The notes under the pieces were generated by a model. It saw only the letters and a program-made list of their open reading frames with translations. It was not told where the DNA came from and did not search any database. Below, piece after piece: positions 37,701-45,921 of a DNA stretch of 64,000 bases; position 1 is the first letter of the stretch, and every line of letters starts with the position of its first letter. This DNA comes from an uncultured Prevotellaceae bacterium. Its GTDB lineage: Bacteria > Bacteroidota > Bacteroidia > Bacteroidales > Bacteroidaceae. The stretch is taken from assembly GCA_902763615.1 (NCBI GenBank), contig CACWSX010000006.1, positions 27,028 to 91,027 of the forward strand. Direction: 5' to 3'. A program made the translations under genes and the position numbers.

Positions 37701-37757
37701 AGCCATCAACATCGTTGTTGCCATCAGGGCAGACATCATACATAATAGTTTCTTCAT
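34713..37757 (-). CDS. Glycoside hydrolase family 31 (alpha-xylosidase-like) with PA14 insertion
   Basis: 1014 residues, signal peptide 1-19. GH31 catalytic barrel with nucleophile Asp in 'WWMDASEPN' (about 607) and acid/base Asp in 'WSGDIGTRWEDMR' (about 689). A PA14-like domain (about 270-400, 'FQFILYYAGYIKVYIDGKEV') is inserted before the barrel, as in xyloglucan-active alpha-xylosidases of Bacteroides. Two oddities: a Cys-rich stretch 'CCDGGKCDCKGKCECKG' at about 304-321, made by an 18-base tandem duplication, and a peptide 'KGKWSMVNGQYST' just before the nucleophile motif that looks like translated simple repeat. Preceded by the sensor gene by 15 bases. Confidence 0.93.
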   Translation of the reverse strand: MKKLLCMMSALMATTMLMADEVQKSGNSVTIRPDEGHAKVIRLEVINNNIIRVRATSKETLPEKPASLMIVPQAAPPKDVDIDDNDDKVTVKAKNVKAVVDTETGSIAFFDANGKELLKEAKDGKQFWDFTVPERELGMKTGYTVPEAQKHGLTWQMKFDSPEDEAFYGLGQHQSEEFNMKGKNEDLFQYNTKVSIPFVLSNKNYGILWDSYSFCRFGNPNDYLQLNRAFRLYDKQGKKGHLTGTYIDRMGKKLVRDEDSIYYEYGTPAKSAIALKTDNGGIKNLPQGFQLAGANVTYEGFIEPKCCDGGKCDCKGKCECKGQKELFQFILYYAGYIKVYIDGKEVVPERWRTAWNPNAYKFAVELEKKKRVQLRIEWQPDGGESYCGLRVAEPRSAEERGQLSVWSEMAKDMDYYFIAGENLDQVISGYRTLTGKASLYPKWVLGFWQSRERYKTSEEVESTLAEFRKRHIPIDNIVQDWNYWPEDQWGSHQFEASRYPNPQQMLDNVHQMHGRFMISVWPKFYVNTDNYKELDAKGWMYIQSPTDDIHDWVGPGYTNGFYDAYDAGARKMFWRQMDENLYSGLSTTKGKWSMVNGQYSTVDAWWMDASEPNVRDCTPMWYRKALSGPTALGTSTEYFNAYSTVNADAIYNGQRSVWKGKANEPRVFLLTRSGFAGEQRFSTATWSGDIGTRWEDMRAQMTAGLNYSISGLPFWGMDQGGFCVENRYVAAQQLFDRTGQENEDLKEWRELQTRWNQFGTFIPLFRSHGQWPLREIWNIAPDNHPAYQSFVYYDKLRYRLMPYLYSMAGWAHFKDYTLMRPLVMDFNGDKAVEDIGNQWMFGPALMACPVGYYKARNRSVYFPKQCGWYNLYTNEYIAGGQTLVVDAPYEQIPVFVREGAIILFGPEMEWSDEKPAELINLYVYAGQDGSFQLYEDEGTNYNYEKGKYATIDITYDDAAKTVSFGARKGQFNGMLKNRQFNVVLISKDSAKSLNLDNPEGKLVNYSGKAISINL
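35961..35990. repeat. 7-base simple repeat within the GH31 gene
   Basis: TTGACCA TTGACCA TCGACCA TTTG on the plus strand, encoding WSMVNGQYS on the minus strand immediately before the catalytic WWMD motif. Frame is preserved. Confidence 0.55.
36795..36830. repeat. 18-base tandem duplication encoding Cys repeats in GH31
   Basis: Units 36795-36812 and 36813-36830 differ at two positions and encode GKCECK and GKCDCK. A further CCDGG lies just N-terminal of them in the protein. Confidence 0.8.
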
Positions 37758-37772
37758 TTCTGTATTTCGTTT

Positions 37773-40700
37773 TTATGATTCATCTTCAATAATTGTGGCC
37801 TCCTCAATGTCTGGATCCTCTATGGGCAACGTGATGGTAAACACCGTTCCGCCACCAGGATTGTCATCGACCTTGATTGTGCCGTGATGGGCATCCACAA
37901 TCTGCTTCACCTTGTCGAGTCTGAGATTTTCCTTTTCATCGCCAAGGAAGGGTTCGAACATGTGTGGCTTGTGCTCATCGGGAATACCGATACCATTATC
38001 TGCCAGCAGCAGAGCAACGCGCTCTTCCGACGGTTTCAGGACCGTCATCTGAACCTTACAGGTAGAAGGACCAAACTTCACGGAGTTCGCCAACAAGATC
38101 TCAATAACCTTACGCAGTTGGGCTTTGTCGAAAGCCATGGTGATGGCATCAAGCGGTGAACTGAAGGTCAGTTTCAGTTTCTTATCTTCCAACGGCTTAT
38201 AATTATCGCAGAGATCCTTCAGGAAAGCCACGATGTCGCCTTCGCTGCGATGCATCTCCAACTCCGGCATTGTGGGCACCTTGATGCTCTTTTCGTCAAT
38301 GGCATCCGACTCATGGTTTACCTCTACGGGATTCTCTTTTACCCTAGCCTTCTGGAATTGCTGGTTCTCTTTCAGCATTTGGGCACGCATCTCGCTCATC
38401 CACTGATGCTTATCCTGTTCCCTACGGAGCTGTTCCATGTCGGATTTCTCCTTCTGTTTCTTCAGATACCATTTAACAAACAGCCATGCGCCAGCGGCAA
38501 TGAGAATCATATAGAGCAGAATCATCCAGCGCGTGCGATAAAGCGGCGGAAGGATGGTGATGTCGAGCTGACTCTCCTCTGCTCCCAACGAGCCGTCATC
38601 GTTGAGAATACGTACACAAAGGGTATAGGAGCCTGCGCGCAGGGAGTTGTAGGTAATGTTCGGATTCAGTTCCGAAGTCTTCACCCAATTCTCATTGAAA
38701 CCTTCCAACTTGTAGGCGAAGCGCTTGTGGTTGTTGATGCGCACCTCGTTGGTTGCCAACTGGATGGTAAACTGATCGCTATACTTCAACGTTAACTCTC
38801 TAGACACATCGAGGGCCTCATCGAGAATCACACGGCCATTGAACTTCTTACCGACCTCCACATCCTGGTCGAATATCTGCAAGCCGCTGAAAATAGGACG
38901 CTCCTTGTTATTATTATCTTCCAACAAAGCCGGATTGATGATATCGAGACCGGTTTGCCCACCAATCAAGATCTTTCCGTCGCGTGTGAGCCATGTGGAA
39001 CGCTGGTTATAAGTAGCCTTTTGCAGACCATCACGGCTGGTAAAACTGCGAATACTAAACTGCCAGGTGCCATCGTCCTGTTTTTGGGGAATAATCTTCG
39101 AGATACCATGATCAGTAACTACCCAAACTGTGTGCTGCAAGTCTTCGACAAGAGAATTAACACCTGTACTGGGCAGACCATCCGTCATATCAATAAGTTT
39201 CTGAAACTTGGTCTGTGGATCGTAAATGATAACACCTACGTTAGAGCCATGCCAAATCAATCCACGACTATCTTCAATGACATAATTCGTATTACCTACG
39301 CTGACATTGACATTGGGATTCTCTGGTATCTCCATATTCACCAGTTTGTGGCTCACGGGATTCACCAAGGAATAGAAGTGGTTCGTACCTGTCATCAACC
39401 AACCCTTCTTATTCCATTCAACGGATGTCAGATAGTCGGATGGCAAAATGGTATTATGGGTGTCCCAGGTGGTATACTTCTTCGTATTGGGGTCCCACAT
39501 CTGCAAACCACCGCCTAGGGTGCTGAACCAGATACGACCCCACTTGTCTTCAGTAAGTGCCCAGACACTGTTGTTGGCCAATCCGCCTGGTGAAGCCTGC
39601 ACGTTGATGATATGAGCCTGTGCGGGGTCAGAGGCAGAAGGGATGGCATGCGACAGGCCACCGTTGTAAGAACCAAACCAGATAGTGCCATCACTCGCAG
39701 CCCAGGAGCCCACAACGATATTGCTCGCCAATCCACTGTTATCCTTCGTAAAATGGTTCACCACCTCGCCCGTCTTGGGATTATATACCAAGATACCCTG
39801 ATCGTTAGTGCCTAGCCAATAGTTACCTACCTTATCTTCGCAGGCGGTTGTGATATCGCCCAGGTCAACACTCTTCAGACTGGCGAGACCTCGGACATAT
39901 TGGTTGACACCATTCTTATAGGAGCCGATCCAGATACTGCCATCGTCAGCTTGATAGATGCAACGAAGGGTATTATCACTAATAGAAGTCTCATCATACT
40001 TATTATGCATGAACTGTCTCCAAAGCTTGTTCTTCATATCGACAACCACTATAGCATCATGGTCACACACCAGCCAGAGCCAATCGTTCTCGTCGACGAT
40101 GATATTCCAAACCTGAAGCTGAGAAGGAACATCTGTAATACCTTTGGTGGCCAGATAGTCTAACATCGTATACCATTTCTTGGTCTTATGCTCTTGGACA
40201 AACACAAAAGATAAAACGTTACACCATATATTGTTATCCTTATCAACATAGAGCCGGTACTCCTGACTATCGATGCCACTCGCTTCATACATCCAACGGT
40301 CAATCCACTCAACCTCACCTTTGTCGCCATTCAGGCAGACCAGTTCACCATTGTTAGTGACTACCAGTAGCCTGTCGCCCAGTTCCGCCACCGTGGAGAT
40401 ACCGAAATTAGGAGAGAACTCGTTAGGTCCGTAACCCATCTTAATGGTGGTAATCTTGTTTCCATTGGCATGAGGATGATAGCAATAGATGGCCTTATCG
40501 AAATCCTTTACCCAGATATTCTTCTTCGAGTCGATATGCAACCACTCCACATTACAGTTCAACCCCAGTTTGGCCAACGCCCTAGAAGCTTTACGTTCAA
40601 AGCTTTCTGTCTTGGGGTCGTAGACACAATAGTTCATACCCTGTCGCATCCACAACTGACCTTCGACATCTTCAAACACACGGTCTGTGTAGTTGTCGCG

Positions 40701-40946
40701 CATCGTAGTAGTGTCGCGCAGATTGGAATAGAAAGTCCTCACCCGATAGCCGTCATAGCGGTTCAAACCATAGGGGGTTCCAATCCAGACGAATCCCTTA
40801 GAGTCCTTGAAGATGCAGTTTATCTGAGAACTCGACAAGCCCTGTGGTGTGTCAAGTCGCCGAAACTTCAAATCAGGGAAAAATGATGTCTGCGCCTCAG
40901 CAGTCATACTGAGAGCCATCAGACAAAGAATAACCAGTCTCTTCAT
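37773..40946 (-). CDS. reg_prop/Y_Y_Y sensor with HATPase but no H-box, receiver or AraC domain
   Basis: 1057 residues from 'MKRLVILCLMALSMTAEAQ' (an ATG 21 bases earlier is less likely). The periplasmic part is a two-component-regulator propeller ('DSKGFVWIGTPYGLNRYDGY', 'DDGSIWIGSYKNGVNQYV', many similar repeats) and a Y_Y_Y domain ending 'YNSLRAGSYTLCVRILNDDG'. One transmembrane helix precedes a cytoplasmic part of about 229 residues. The ATPase has N-box 'LLANSVKFG', 'DNGIGIP' and 'GGGTVFTITLP', but the place of the H-box reads 'HQWMSEMRAQMLKEN': no H-E-x-R-T-P. It lacks the receiver and AraC domains of full hybrid regulators. Ends in acidic 'IEEATIIEDES'. Confidence 0.88.
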   Translation of the reverse strand: MKRLVILCLMALSMTAEAQTSFFPDLKFRRLDTPQGLSSSQINCIFKDSKGFVWIGTPYGLNRYDGYRVRTFYSNLRDTTTMRDNYTDRVFEDVEGQLWMRQGMNYCVYDPKTESFERKASRALAKLGLNCNVEWLHIDSKKNIWVKDFDKAIYCYHPHANGNKITTIKMGYGPNEFSPNFGISTVAELGDRLLVVTNNGELVCLNGDKGEVEWIDRWMYEASGIDSQEYRLYVDKDNNIWCNVLSFVFVQEHKTKKWYTMLDYLATKGITDVPSQLQVWNIIVDENDWLWLVCDHDAIVVVDMKNKLWRQFMHNKYDETSISDNTLRCIYQADDGSIWIGSYKNGVNQYVRGLASLKSVDLGDITTACEDKVGNYWLGTNDQGILVYNPKTGEVVNHFTKDNSGLASNIVVGSWAASDGTIWFGSYNGGLSHAIPSASDPAQAHIINVQASPGGLANNSVWALTEDKWGRIWFSTLGGGLQMWDPNTKKYTTWDTHNTILPSDYLTSVEWNKKGWLMTGTNHFYSLVNPVSHKLVNMEIPENPNVNVSVGNTNYVIEDSRGLIWHGSNVGVIIYDPQTKFQKLIDMTDGLPSTGVNSLVEDLQHTVWVVTDHGISKIIPQKQDDGTWQFSIRSFTSRDGLQKATYNQRSTWLTRDGKILIGGQTGLDIINPALLEDNNNKERPIFSGLQIFDQDVEVGKKFNGRVILDEALDVSRELTLKYSDQFTIQLATNEVRINNHKRFAYKLEGFNENWVKTSELNPNITYNSLRAGSYTLCVRILNDDGSLGAEESQLDITILPPLYRTRWMILLYMILIAAGAWLFVKWYLKKQKEKSDMEQLRREQDKHQWMSEMRAQMLKENQQFQKARVKENPVEVNHESDAIDEKSIKVPTMPELEMHRSEGDIVAFLKDLCDNYKPLEDKKLKLTFSSPLDAITMAFDKAQLRKVIEILLANSVKFGPSTCKVQMTVLKPSEERVALLLADNGIGIPDEHKPHMFEPFLGDEKENLRLDKVKQIVDAHHGTIKVDDNPGGGTVFTITLPIEDPDIEEATIIEDES

Positions 40947-40959
40947 AATCATATATCCA

Positions 40960-43557
40960 TTATTCATCTATTATTATCGCTTCTTCTATCTCTTCCTCTT
41001 TCTTTTCGCCGGAAGTGGCTGTCGGTTCGTTTCCGGGTTTTTCTTGAGGCTGTTTCTTCTTTTTGAACAGTCCCTTGACAGCACGGGTAATTCTTCCCCG
41101 ATAATAGATCAGGATGACAATCAACAATGCGTACAGAATCCAAGCCCACCATGAGCGATACCAAGGTGAGAGAATCTCAATCTCGAGTTCACTGACCTCA
41201 TCATCCATCGTGCCGTCGTCATGAAGGATACGCACACAAAGTGTATAGTCGCCGGGGGGCAGACCCATATAGGTAATATCGGCTTGACCATTGGTGGTCT
41301 TAATCCACATATCATTGAAACCTTTCAGGCAATAAGCGAAACGGGTCTTGTTATTCACACCACCATTGTCGGAAGCCATCAGAATCGTAAACTGATTCTC
41401 ATGATACTTCAAAGAGATGCTACGTTGTAGGTTAAGTGCCTCATCCAAGATTACACGGCCATTGATTTCGGCACCAACTTCCACTAACTGTCCAAAGAGT
41501 TCTAATCCGCTGAACACAGCTCGTTCCTTACCATCATTCTCATTCAGACGAAGTGTGCTGATGATGTCTAGTCCCTCTTGACCACCTATAAGCAAATGTC
41601 CATCGCGCGAACAGTAAATAGCACGCTGGTTAAACGGACCGGGCTGCAGTCCGTCGCGATCATTATAGCTACGAATGATAAAAGTCCACGTACCGTCATC
41701 CTGCTGTTGGGGGATGATATTCGACACACCGTGATCCGTCGCCACCCACATGGTATGACGCGTATCCTCTGTCACAGATACTGCATTCGAACCATAAAGA
41801 CCCGACTTCATATCCATCAGTGTTGTCTGGTTATTCTTCCTGTCGAACACAGCAACGCCAGCTGGAGAACAAAGCCAGGTCAGTCCTCGGCTATCCATCA
41901 CAGCTTGGGAGGTGGCATTTGAGATCGTAATTGACTTATGTCCCTTCGTATCAGCCAAACTGCCGTTAACGACTTTGAAATTACCAGGGTGAATCATCGC
42001 ATAGTACTCCGAGTTACCCAGAAGGATCCAACCATTTGAAGCAGTGGAGATACTATTCGTCCAAACAGTATTCAAGATGGAATTATCAGACACGAAGGCC
42101 CGTTGTTTACCTGTACGTTTGTCGATTCTGACAGCACCGCCACCAAGCACACCCACCCAGATGTTGCCCCAGCGGTCTTCTGTGATGCCCCAGATGTTGT
42201 TCGTTACAAACGCATTCCCAGGATCCGTCGTACGATAGTTTTTCCACTGACCATTCTTATATTGTAAAAGACCGCCTTCATACGTGCCGAACCAAAGGCT
42301 TCCATCCTTCGAGGCATAACTGCCCACGATGATATCGCTGGGCACACCAAGACGCTGTTTCGAAAATGTATCAATGGGCTCCAATGTTTTTGGATCCATC
42401 TTGATGATACCACCATCGTTGCGACCTATCCAGTAATTGCCCTGCTGATCCTCACAGATGGCATTGATATCACCGATATTGAGACTGACAAAGTTCGACA
42501 TCGACTCAGAGCACATGGCAACACCGTTCTTATAAGTAGCCACCCACATCCTGCCTAACTGATCCAGATAAAGGTGCTTACAGGTAATATCCGGTAGGGA
42601 GGAGTCGTCGCCTTTCACATTTGTGAACTGTCGCCATTCCTTGGTCTTGAAGTCGAGCACAAGCACACCGAGATGGTCGGTAGCCACCCACAAGAAACCC
42701 TTGCTGTCATAACAGATCTCCCACACTTGGATATTGTCAGGCACATCCTGAAAACCTTCCGACCGCATCAACTCCGTCAGAGAGGAATACCAGCGTTTCT
42801 CGTTCTTCTTATAAATATATGTACCTGTCGAGTGTGTGATAACCCATATATTGTCTTCCTTGTCGACAGCCACCCAGTAGTCATTATAAGTATCAAGCGT
42901 ACGCTTGACATAATCCTCTTTCCAAATCACCTTTCCATGAGGACCATCAACACACATCAGTTCACCAAACGTCGACACCAGGATCATACCCTCCTTGGTC
43001 TCAGCATAAGCCGAAACACCGAATTCCTTGGAAAACTCATGGGGGCCATAGCCGAAATTGATATGTTGAAGATTCTTCTTGGCAGGATCATAATAGTAGA
43101 AGCCATCCTCATAGGTCTTGATCCAGTAGTTCTTCTGCGTATCCAAATGAATACTCTCGATACTGCCCACAATGCCCTGACTGCTGAGCCAACGGGCTGG
43201 ATTGCGATCCACGCTCTCAGTCATAGGATCGTAGAGCGAGTAATTCATACCCTGCTTCAGCCAAAGACGTCCGCCATACCCTTCCTGTATTTCATCAACA
43301 CGGTTATTACGAAGGGTCGTTGTATCATTGCTATACGAGAAAAAGGTCCTTACACGATAGCCATCGTAGCGGTTCAAACCATAAGCTGTACCCAACCAGA
43401 CATAGCCCCGAGAATCGCGAAGAATACTGTTTACAGTAGAATTTGAAAGTCCTTCACGGGTGTCCAGTCGTTTGAATTTCATATCAGGAATTACACCTGC
43501 ATTTAACCCTGCAGCCAAGCAGATAACTGTCATCAAGATAGATAGCCGTTTCTTCAT
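40960..43557 (-). CDS. reg_prop/Y_Y_Y sensor lacking any kinase domain
   Basis: 865 residues from 'MKKRLSILMTVICLAAGLNAG'. Paralogue of the downstream gene through the whole periplasmic part ('DSRGYVWLGTAYGLNRYDGYRV', 'LPPGDYTLCVRILHDDG'). After one transmembrane helix ('AWILYALLIVILIYY') only about 45 cytoplasmic residues remain: a Lys-rich stretch and the tail 'IEEAIIIDE'. No HisKA, HATPase, receiver or AraC domain. The natural stop follows the tail that the kinase-containing paralogue also carries, so this is not a simple 3' truncation. First gene of the sensor-sensor-GH31-GH2 unit, 13 bases before the next start. Confidence 0.88.
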   Translation of the reverse strand: MKKRLSILMTVICLAAGLNAGVIPDMKFKRLDTREGLSNSTVNSILRDSRGYVWLGTAYGLNRYDGYRVRTFFSYSNDTTTLRNNRVDEIQEGYGGRLWLKQGMNYSLYDPMTESVDRNPARWLSSQGIVGSIESIHLDTQKNYWIKTYEDGFYYYDPAKKNLQHINFGYGPHEFSKEFGVSAYAETKEGMILVSTFGELMCVDGPHGKVIWKEDYVKRTLDTYNDYWVAVDKEDNIWVITHSTGTYIYKKNEKRWYSSLTELMRSEGFQDVPDNIQVWEICYDSKGFLWVATDHLGVLVLDFKTKEWRQFTNVKGDDSSLPDITCKHLYLDQLGRMWVATYKNGVAMCSESMSNFVSLNIGDINAICEDQQGNYWIGRNDGGIIKMDPKTLEPIDTFSKQRLGVPSDIIVGSYASKDGSLWFGTYEGGLLQYKNGQWKNYRTTDPGNAFVTNNIWGITEDRWGNIWVGVLGGGAVRIDKRTGKQRAFVSDNSILNTVWTNSISTASNGWILLGNSEYYAMIHPGNFKVVNGSLADTKGHKSITISNATSQAVMDSRGLTWLCSPAGVAVFDRKNNQTTLMDMKSGLYGSNAVSVTEDTRHTMWVATDHGVSNIIPQQQDDGTWTFIIRSYNDRDGLQPGPFNQRAIYCSRDGHLLIGGQEGLDIISTLRLNENDGKERAVFSGLELFGQLVEVGAEINGRVILDEALNLQRSISLKYHENQFTILMASDNGGVNNKTRFAYCLKGFNDMWIKTTNGQADITYMGLPPGDYTLCVRILHDDGTMDDEVSELEIEILSPWYRSWWAWILYALLIVILIYYRGRITRAVKGLFKKKKQPQEKPGNEPTATSGEKKEEEIEEAIIIDE

Positions 43558-43597
43558 CAGAATCATTTTTTCGTTAGTTGGTTGTTATTTGATGTCA

Positions 43598-43629
43598 CAA
43601 AAGTAAAAAAAAAACGCGAGCTGTGCAAA
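43598..43629 (-). promoter_or_regulatory. Promoter of the sensor-GH31-GH2 unit
   Basis: Minus strand TTTG (43626-43629), 20 bases, TACTTTTG (43598-43605). Divergent from the MFS promoter; the two -33 boxes are about 35 bases apart. Confidence 0.75.
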
Positions 43630-43664
43630 CATTCTGCAAAAAATCACGCTTAATTTGCAAAATA

Positions 43665-43696
43665 TTTGGTAATATCACAGAAAAAAAGTACTTTTG
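43665..43696 (+). promoter_or_regulatory. Promoter of the MFS sugar transporter
   Basis: TTTG (43665-43668), 20 bases, TACTTTTG (43689-43696). Leader of about 60 bases to the ATG. Confidence 0.75.
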
Positions 43697-43763
43697 CAGA
43701 GATTTTTCTTAAAACCTGACGTTTGAATATCAACTATTAGTTTCAACACATAAATTAGTAACA

Positions 43764-45236
43764 ATGAATCAACAAACAGAACAAGGTAGCAAAGCCTACC
43801 TCATCAGTATCGTGATGGTGGCCGTGTTAGGCGGTCTGCTCTTCGGTTATGACACCGCAGTGATTTCTGGAGCCGAAAAGGGTCTCCAAGCGTTTTTCAT
43901 GGAAGCCAAAGACTTCGCCTATACCGACGGCTGGCACGGTTTCACTTCTGCTTCGGCCCTTATCGGCTGTATCATCGGCTCGGCTCTCTCCGGTTTCCTG
44001 GCAACGAACCTCGGTCGTAAGAAGTCGCTGATCATCGCAGGTGTCCTCTTCTTTATCTCAGCCCTCGGTTCGATGGATCCTGAGTTTATGTTCTTCGAGT
44101 ACGGTCAGCCCACTTACTCGCTGCTCATCATGTTCAACATCTACCGTATCATCGGTGGTATTGGCGTTGGTCTGGCTTCGGCTATCTGCCCGATGTATAT
44201 CGGCGAGGTGGCACCCTCTAATATCAGAGGTATGCTCGTGTCCTGGAACCAGTTTGCCATTATCTTCGGTCAGTTGGTCGTTTACTTCGTCAACTTCTTC
44301 ATCTTGGGCGATCACATCCAGCCGCTTGTAGAGGAGATGGGTAAGGGTCTTGCCGCCATCAACCCCGCGGCTCAATGGACCGTCACCACAGGTTGGCGAT
44401 ATATGTTTGGTAGTGAGGCAGTGCCTGCAGGACTCTTCGCCCTGCTGATCTGCTTCGTACCTGAGACACCGCGTTACCTCGTCAGCGTCGGTCAGGATCA
44501 GAAGGCGCTTGGTATCCTGTCGAAGATCAACGGCTCGAGCAAGGCAACCCAGATTCTGCAGGACATCAAGGACACCATGGTGGTGAAGACCGAGAAACTG
44601 CTGACCTACGGTGCAATGTGTATCTTTATCGGTATCATGCTCAGCGTGTTCCAGCAGGCAGTGGGTATCAACGCCGTGCTTTACTACGCTCCGCGTATCT
44701 TCGGTGATATGGGCATGGACGACCCGATGATGTTGACGGTATTCATGGGTATTATCAATATTACATTCACACTTGTAGCTGTGTTTACAGTTGAGAAGTG
44801 GGGGCGTAAGCCACTGCTCATCTCAGGTTCGCTGGGTATGGCCCTTGGTGCATTCGGAGTGGCACTTACTTTTGGAAACGAAAGCCTTTCATTATTAACC
44901 GCAGCTTCGCTGTTGATCTATTCGGCATCGTTCATGTTCTCATGGGGTCCCATCTGCTGGGTACTCATTGCTGAAATTTTCCCCAACACCATCCGTGGCG
45001 GTGCTGTGGCCATCGCTGTAGCCTTCCAGTGGATCTCCAACTTCATCGTCTCATCGACCTTCGTACCGATGTTTAACATGCACCTTACAGAAGGTGATGA
45101 TTTCGGCCATTGGTTCACTTATGGTCTCTATGGCATCCTCTGTGTCGTAGCTGCAATCTTCGTATGGAAACTTGTTCCTGAGACCAAAGGCAAGACGCTT
45201 GAGGATATGACCAAACTATGGCGCAACAGGAAATAA
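43764..45236 (+). CDS. MFS sugar:proton symporter (xylose/glucose type)
   Basis: 490 residues, 12 transmembrane helices, sugar-porter family: 'LGGLLFGYDTAVISGA' in helix 1, 'LGRKKSLI' loop, 'RIIGGIGVGLASAICPMYIGEVAP', 'PETPRYLVSVG' mid-loop, 'QQAVGINAVLYYAPRIF' and C-terminal 'PETKGKTLEDM'. The pattern is closest to XylE-like D-xylose transporters. Divergent from the GH31/GH2 unit, so it may import xylose or glucose released by those enzymes (inference). Confidence 0.92.
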   Translation: MNQQTEQGSKAYLISIVMVAVLGGLLFGYDTAVISGAEKGLQAFFMEAKDFAYTDGWHGFTSASALIGCIIGSALSGFLATNLGRKKSLIIAGVLFFISALGSMDPEFMFFEYGQPTYSLLIMFNIYRIIGGIGVGLASAICPMYIGEVAPSNIRGMLVSWNQFAIIFGQLVVYFVNFFILGDHIQPLVEEMGKGLAAINPAAQWTVTTGWRYMFGSEAVPAGLFALLICFVPETPRYLVSVGQDQKALGILSKINGSSKATQILQDIKDTMVVKTEKLLTYGAMCIFIGIMLSVFQQAVGINAVLYYAPRIFGDMGMDDPMMLTVFMGIINITFTLVAVFTVEKWGRKPLLISGSLGMALGAFGVALTFGNESLSLLTAASLLIYSASFMFSWGPICWVLIAEIFPNTIRGGAVAIAVAFQWISNFIVSSTFVPMFNMHLTEGDDFGHWFTYGLYGILCVVAAIFVWKLVPETKGKTLEDMTKLWRNRK

Positions 45237-45257
45237 TCTAAACACTGAGAATAAAAG

Positions 45258-45299
45258 ACGGACACAGACTCCCATCAATTGGAATCCGTGTCCGTTTTT
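45258..45299 (+). terminator. Rho-independent terminator of the MFS gene
   Basis: Stem ACGGACAC / GTGTCCGT with a 22-base loop that itself pairs partly, followed by TTTTT. Confidence 0.8.
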
Positions 45300-45322
45300 A
45301 TTTGCTGATATCTGATTGAATC

Positions 45323-45907
45323 TTATTTAAAGAAACGACTGAGGAAATCATAAAGTAATCCCTCTCCAACGCCCTCGGCCATACGACGGGTAGAAGCACT
45401 ATAAGCCACTTGGAGACTATCTGCTTGTTTGTTCAAAAATGCTGCCTGAACCGTATCACCGCTCTGAGCAGACTTGGAAGCCAACGAACGGATTTGGTTA
45501 TAAGTACGTGAATGTGCCTCTGTGATAACCTTCCACCTGTCCAAAGTGTCATTCTGCAACGTACCGCCGGCATGGCTATCCATGCCGAGTCTGATCCATA
45601 CCTCACCAGGCTCACCGACAATAATCAAGGGCTGAAGCACAGAATATAGCCTACCATCGGCCGGCAATACCTTATAGAGCAGGACGGAATCGAGTGTGGT
45701 TTCAAACTGACCATCTTTCACCACTAACGTATCCGCCTGTACTGAGGTCTTCGACATATCGAAGGGCTCAATGACGATGCGCTGTCCTTCCATTAAACTG
45801 TCAGATACTTTTCCCATCACGTGGCAAGAGCCCGTGCTCTGTTGGGGCTGGCAACCAACAATGAGCATCATAGCTGCTGCAGCCCAAAATAATAATACTT
45901 TCTTCAT
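45323..45907 (-). CDS. DUF4369-like lipoprotein
   Basis: 194 residues. Lipobox 'MLIVGC' (about 14-19). The beta-rich first half ('CHVMGKVSDSLMEGQRIVIEP', 'QADTLVVKDGQFETTLDS') is typical of DUF4369, the N-terminal domain of many Bacteroidota thioredoxin-like lipoproteins; here no thioredoxin domain follows, only a helical C-terminus. Role unknown. Lies 14 bases after the LacI-type regulator and probably shares its transcript. Confidence 0.72.
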   Translation of the reverse strand: MKKVLLFWAAAAMMLIVGCQPQQSTGSCHVMGKVSDSLMEGQRIVIEPFDMSKTSVQADTLVVKDGQFETTLDSVLLYKVLPADGRLYSVLQPLIIVGEPGEVWIRLGMDSHAGGTLQNDTLDRWKVITEAHSRTYNQIRSLASKSAQSGDTVQAAFLNKQADSLQVAYSASTRRMAEGVGEGLLYDFLSRFFK

Positions 45908-45921
45908 ATACTTTGATTAAA

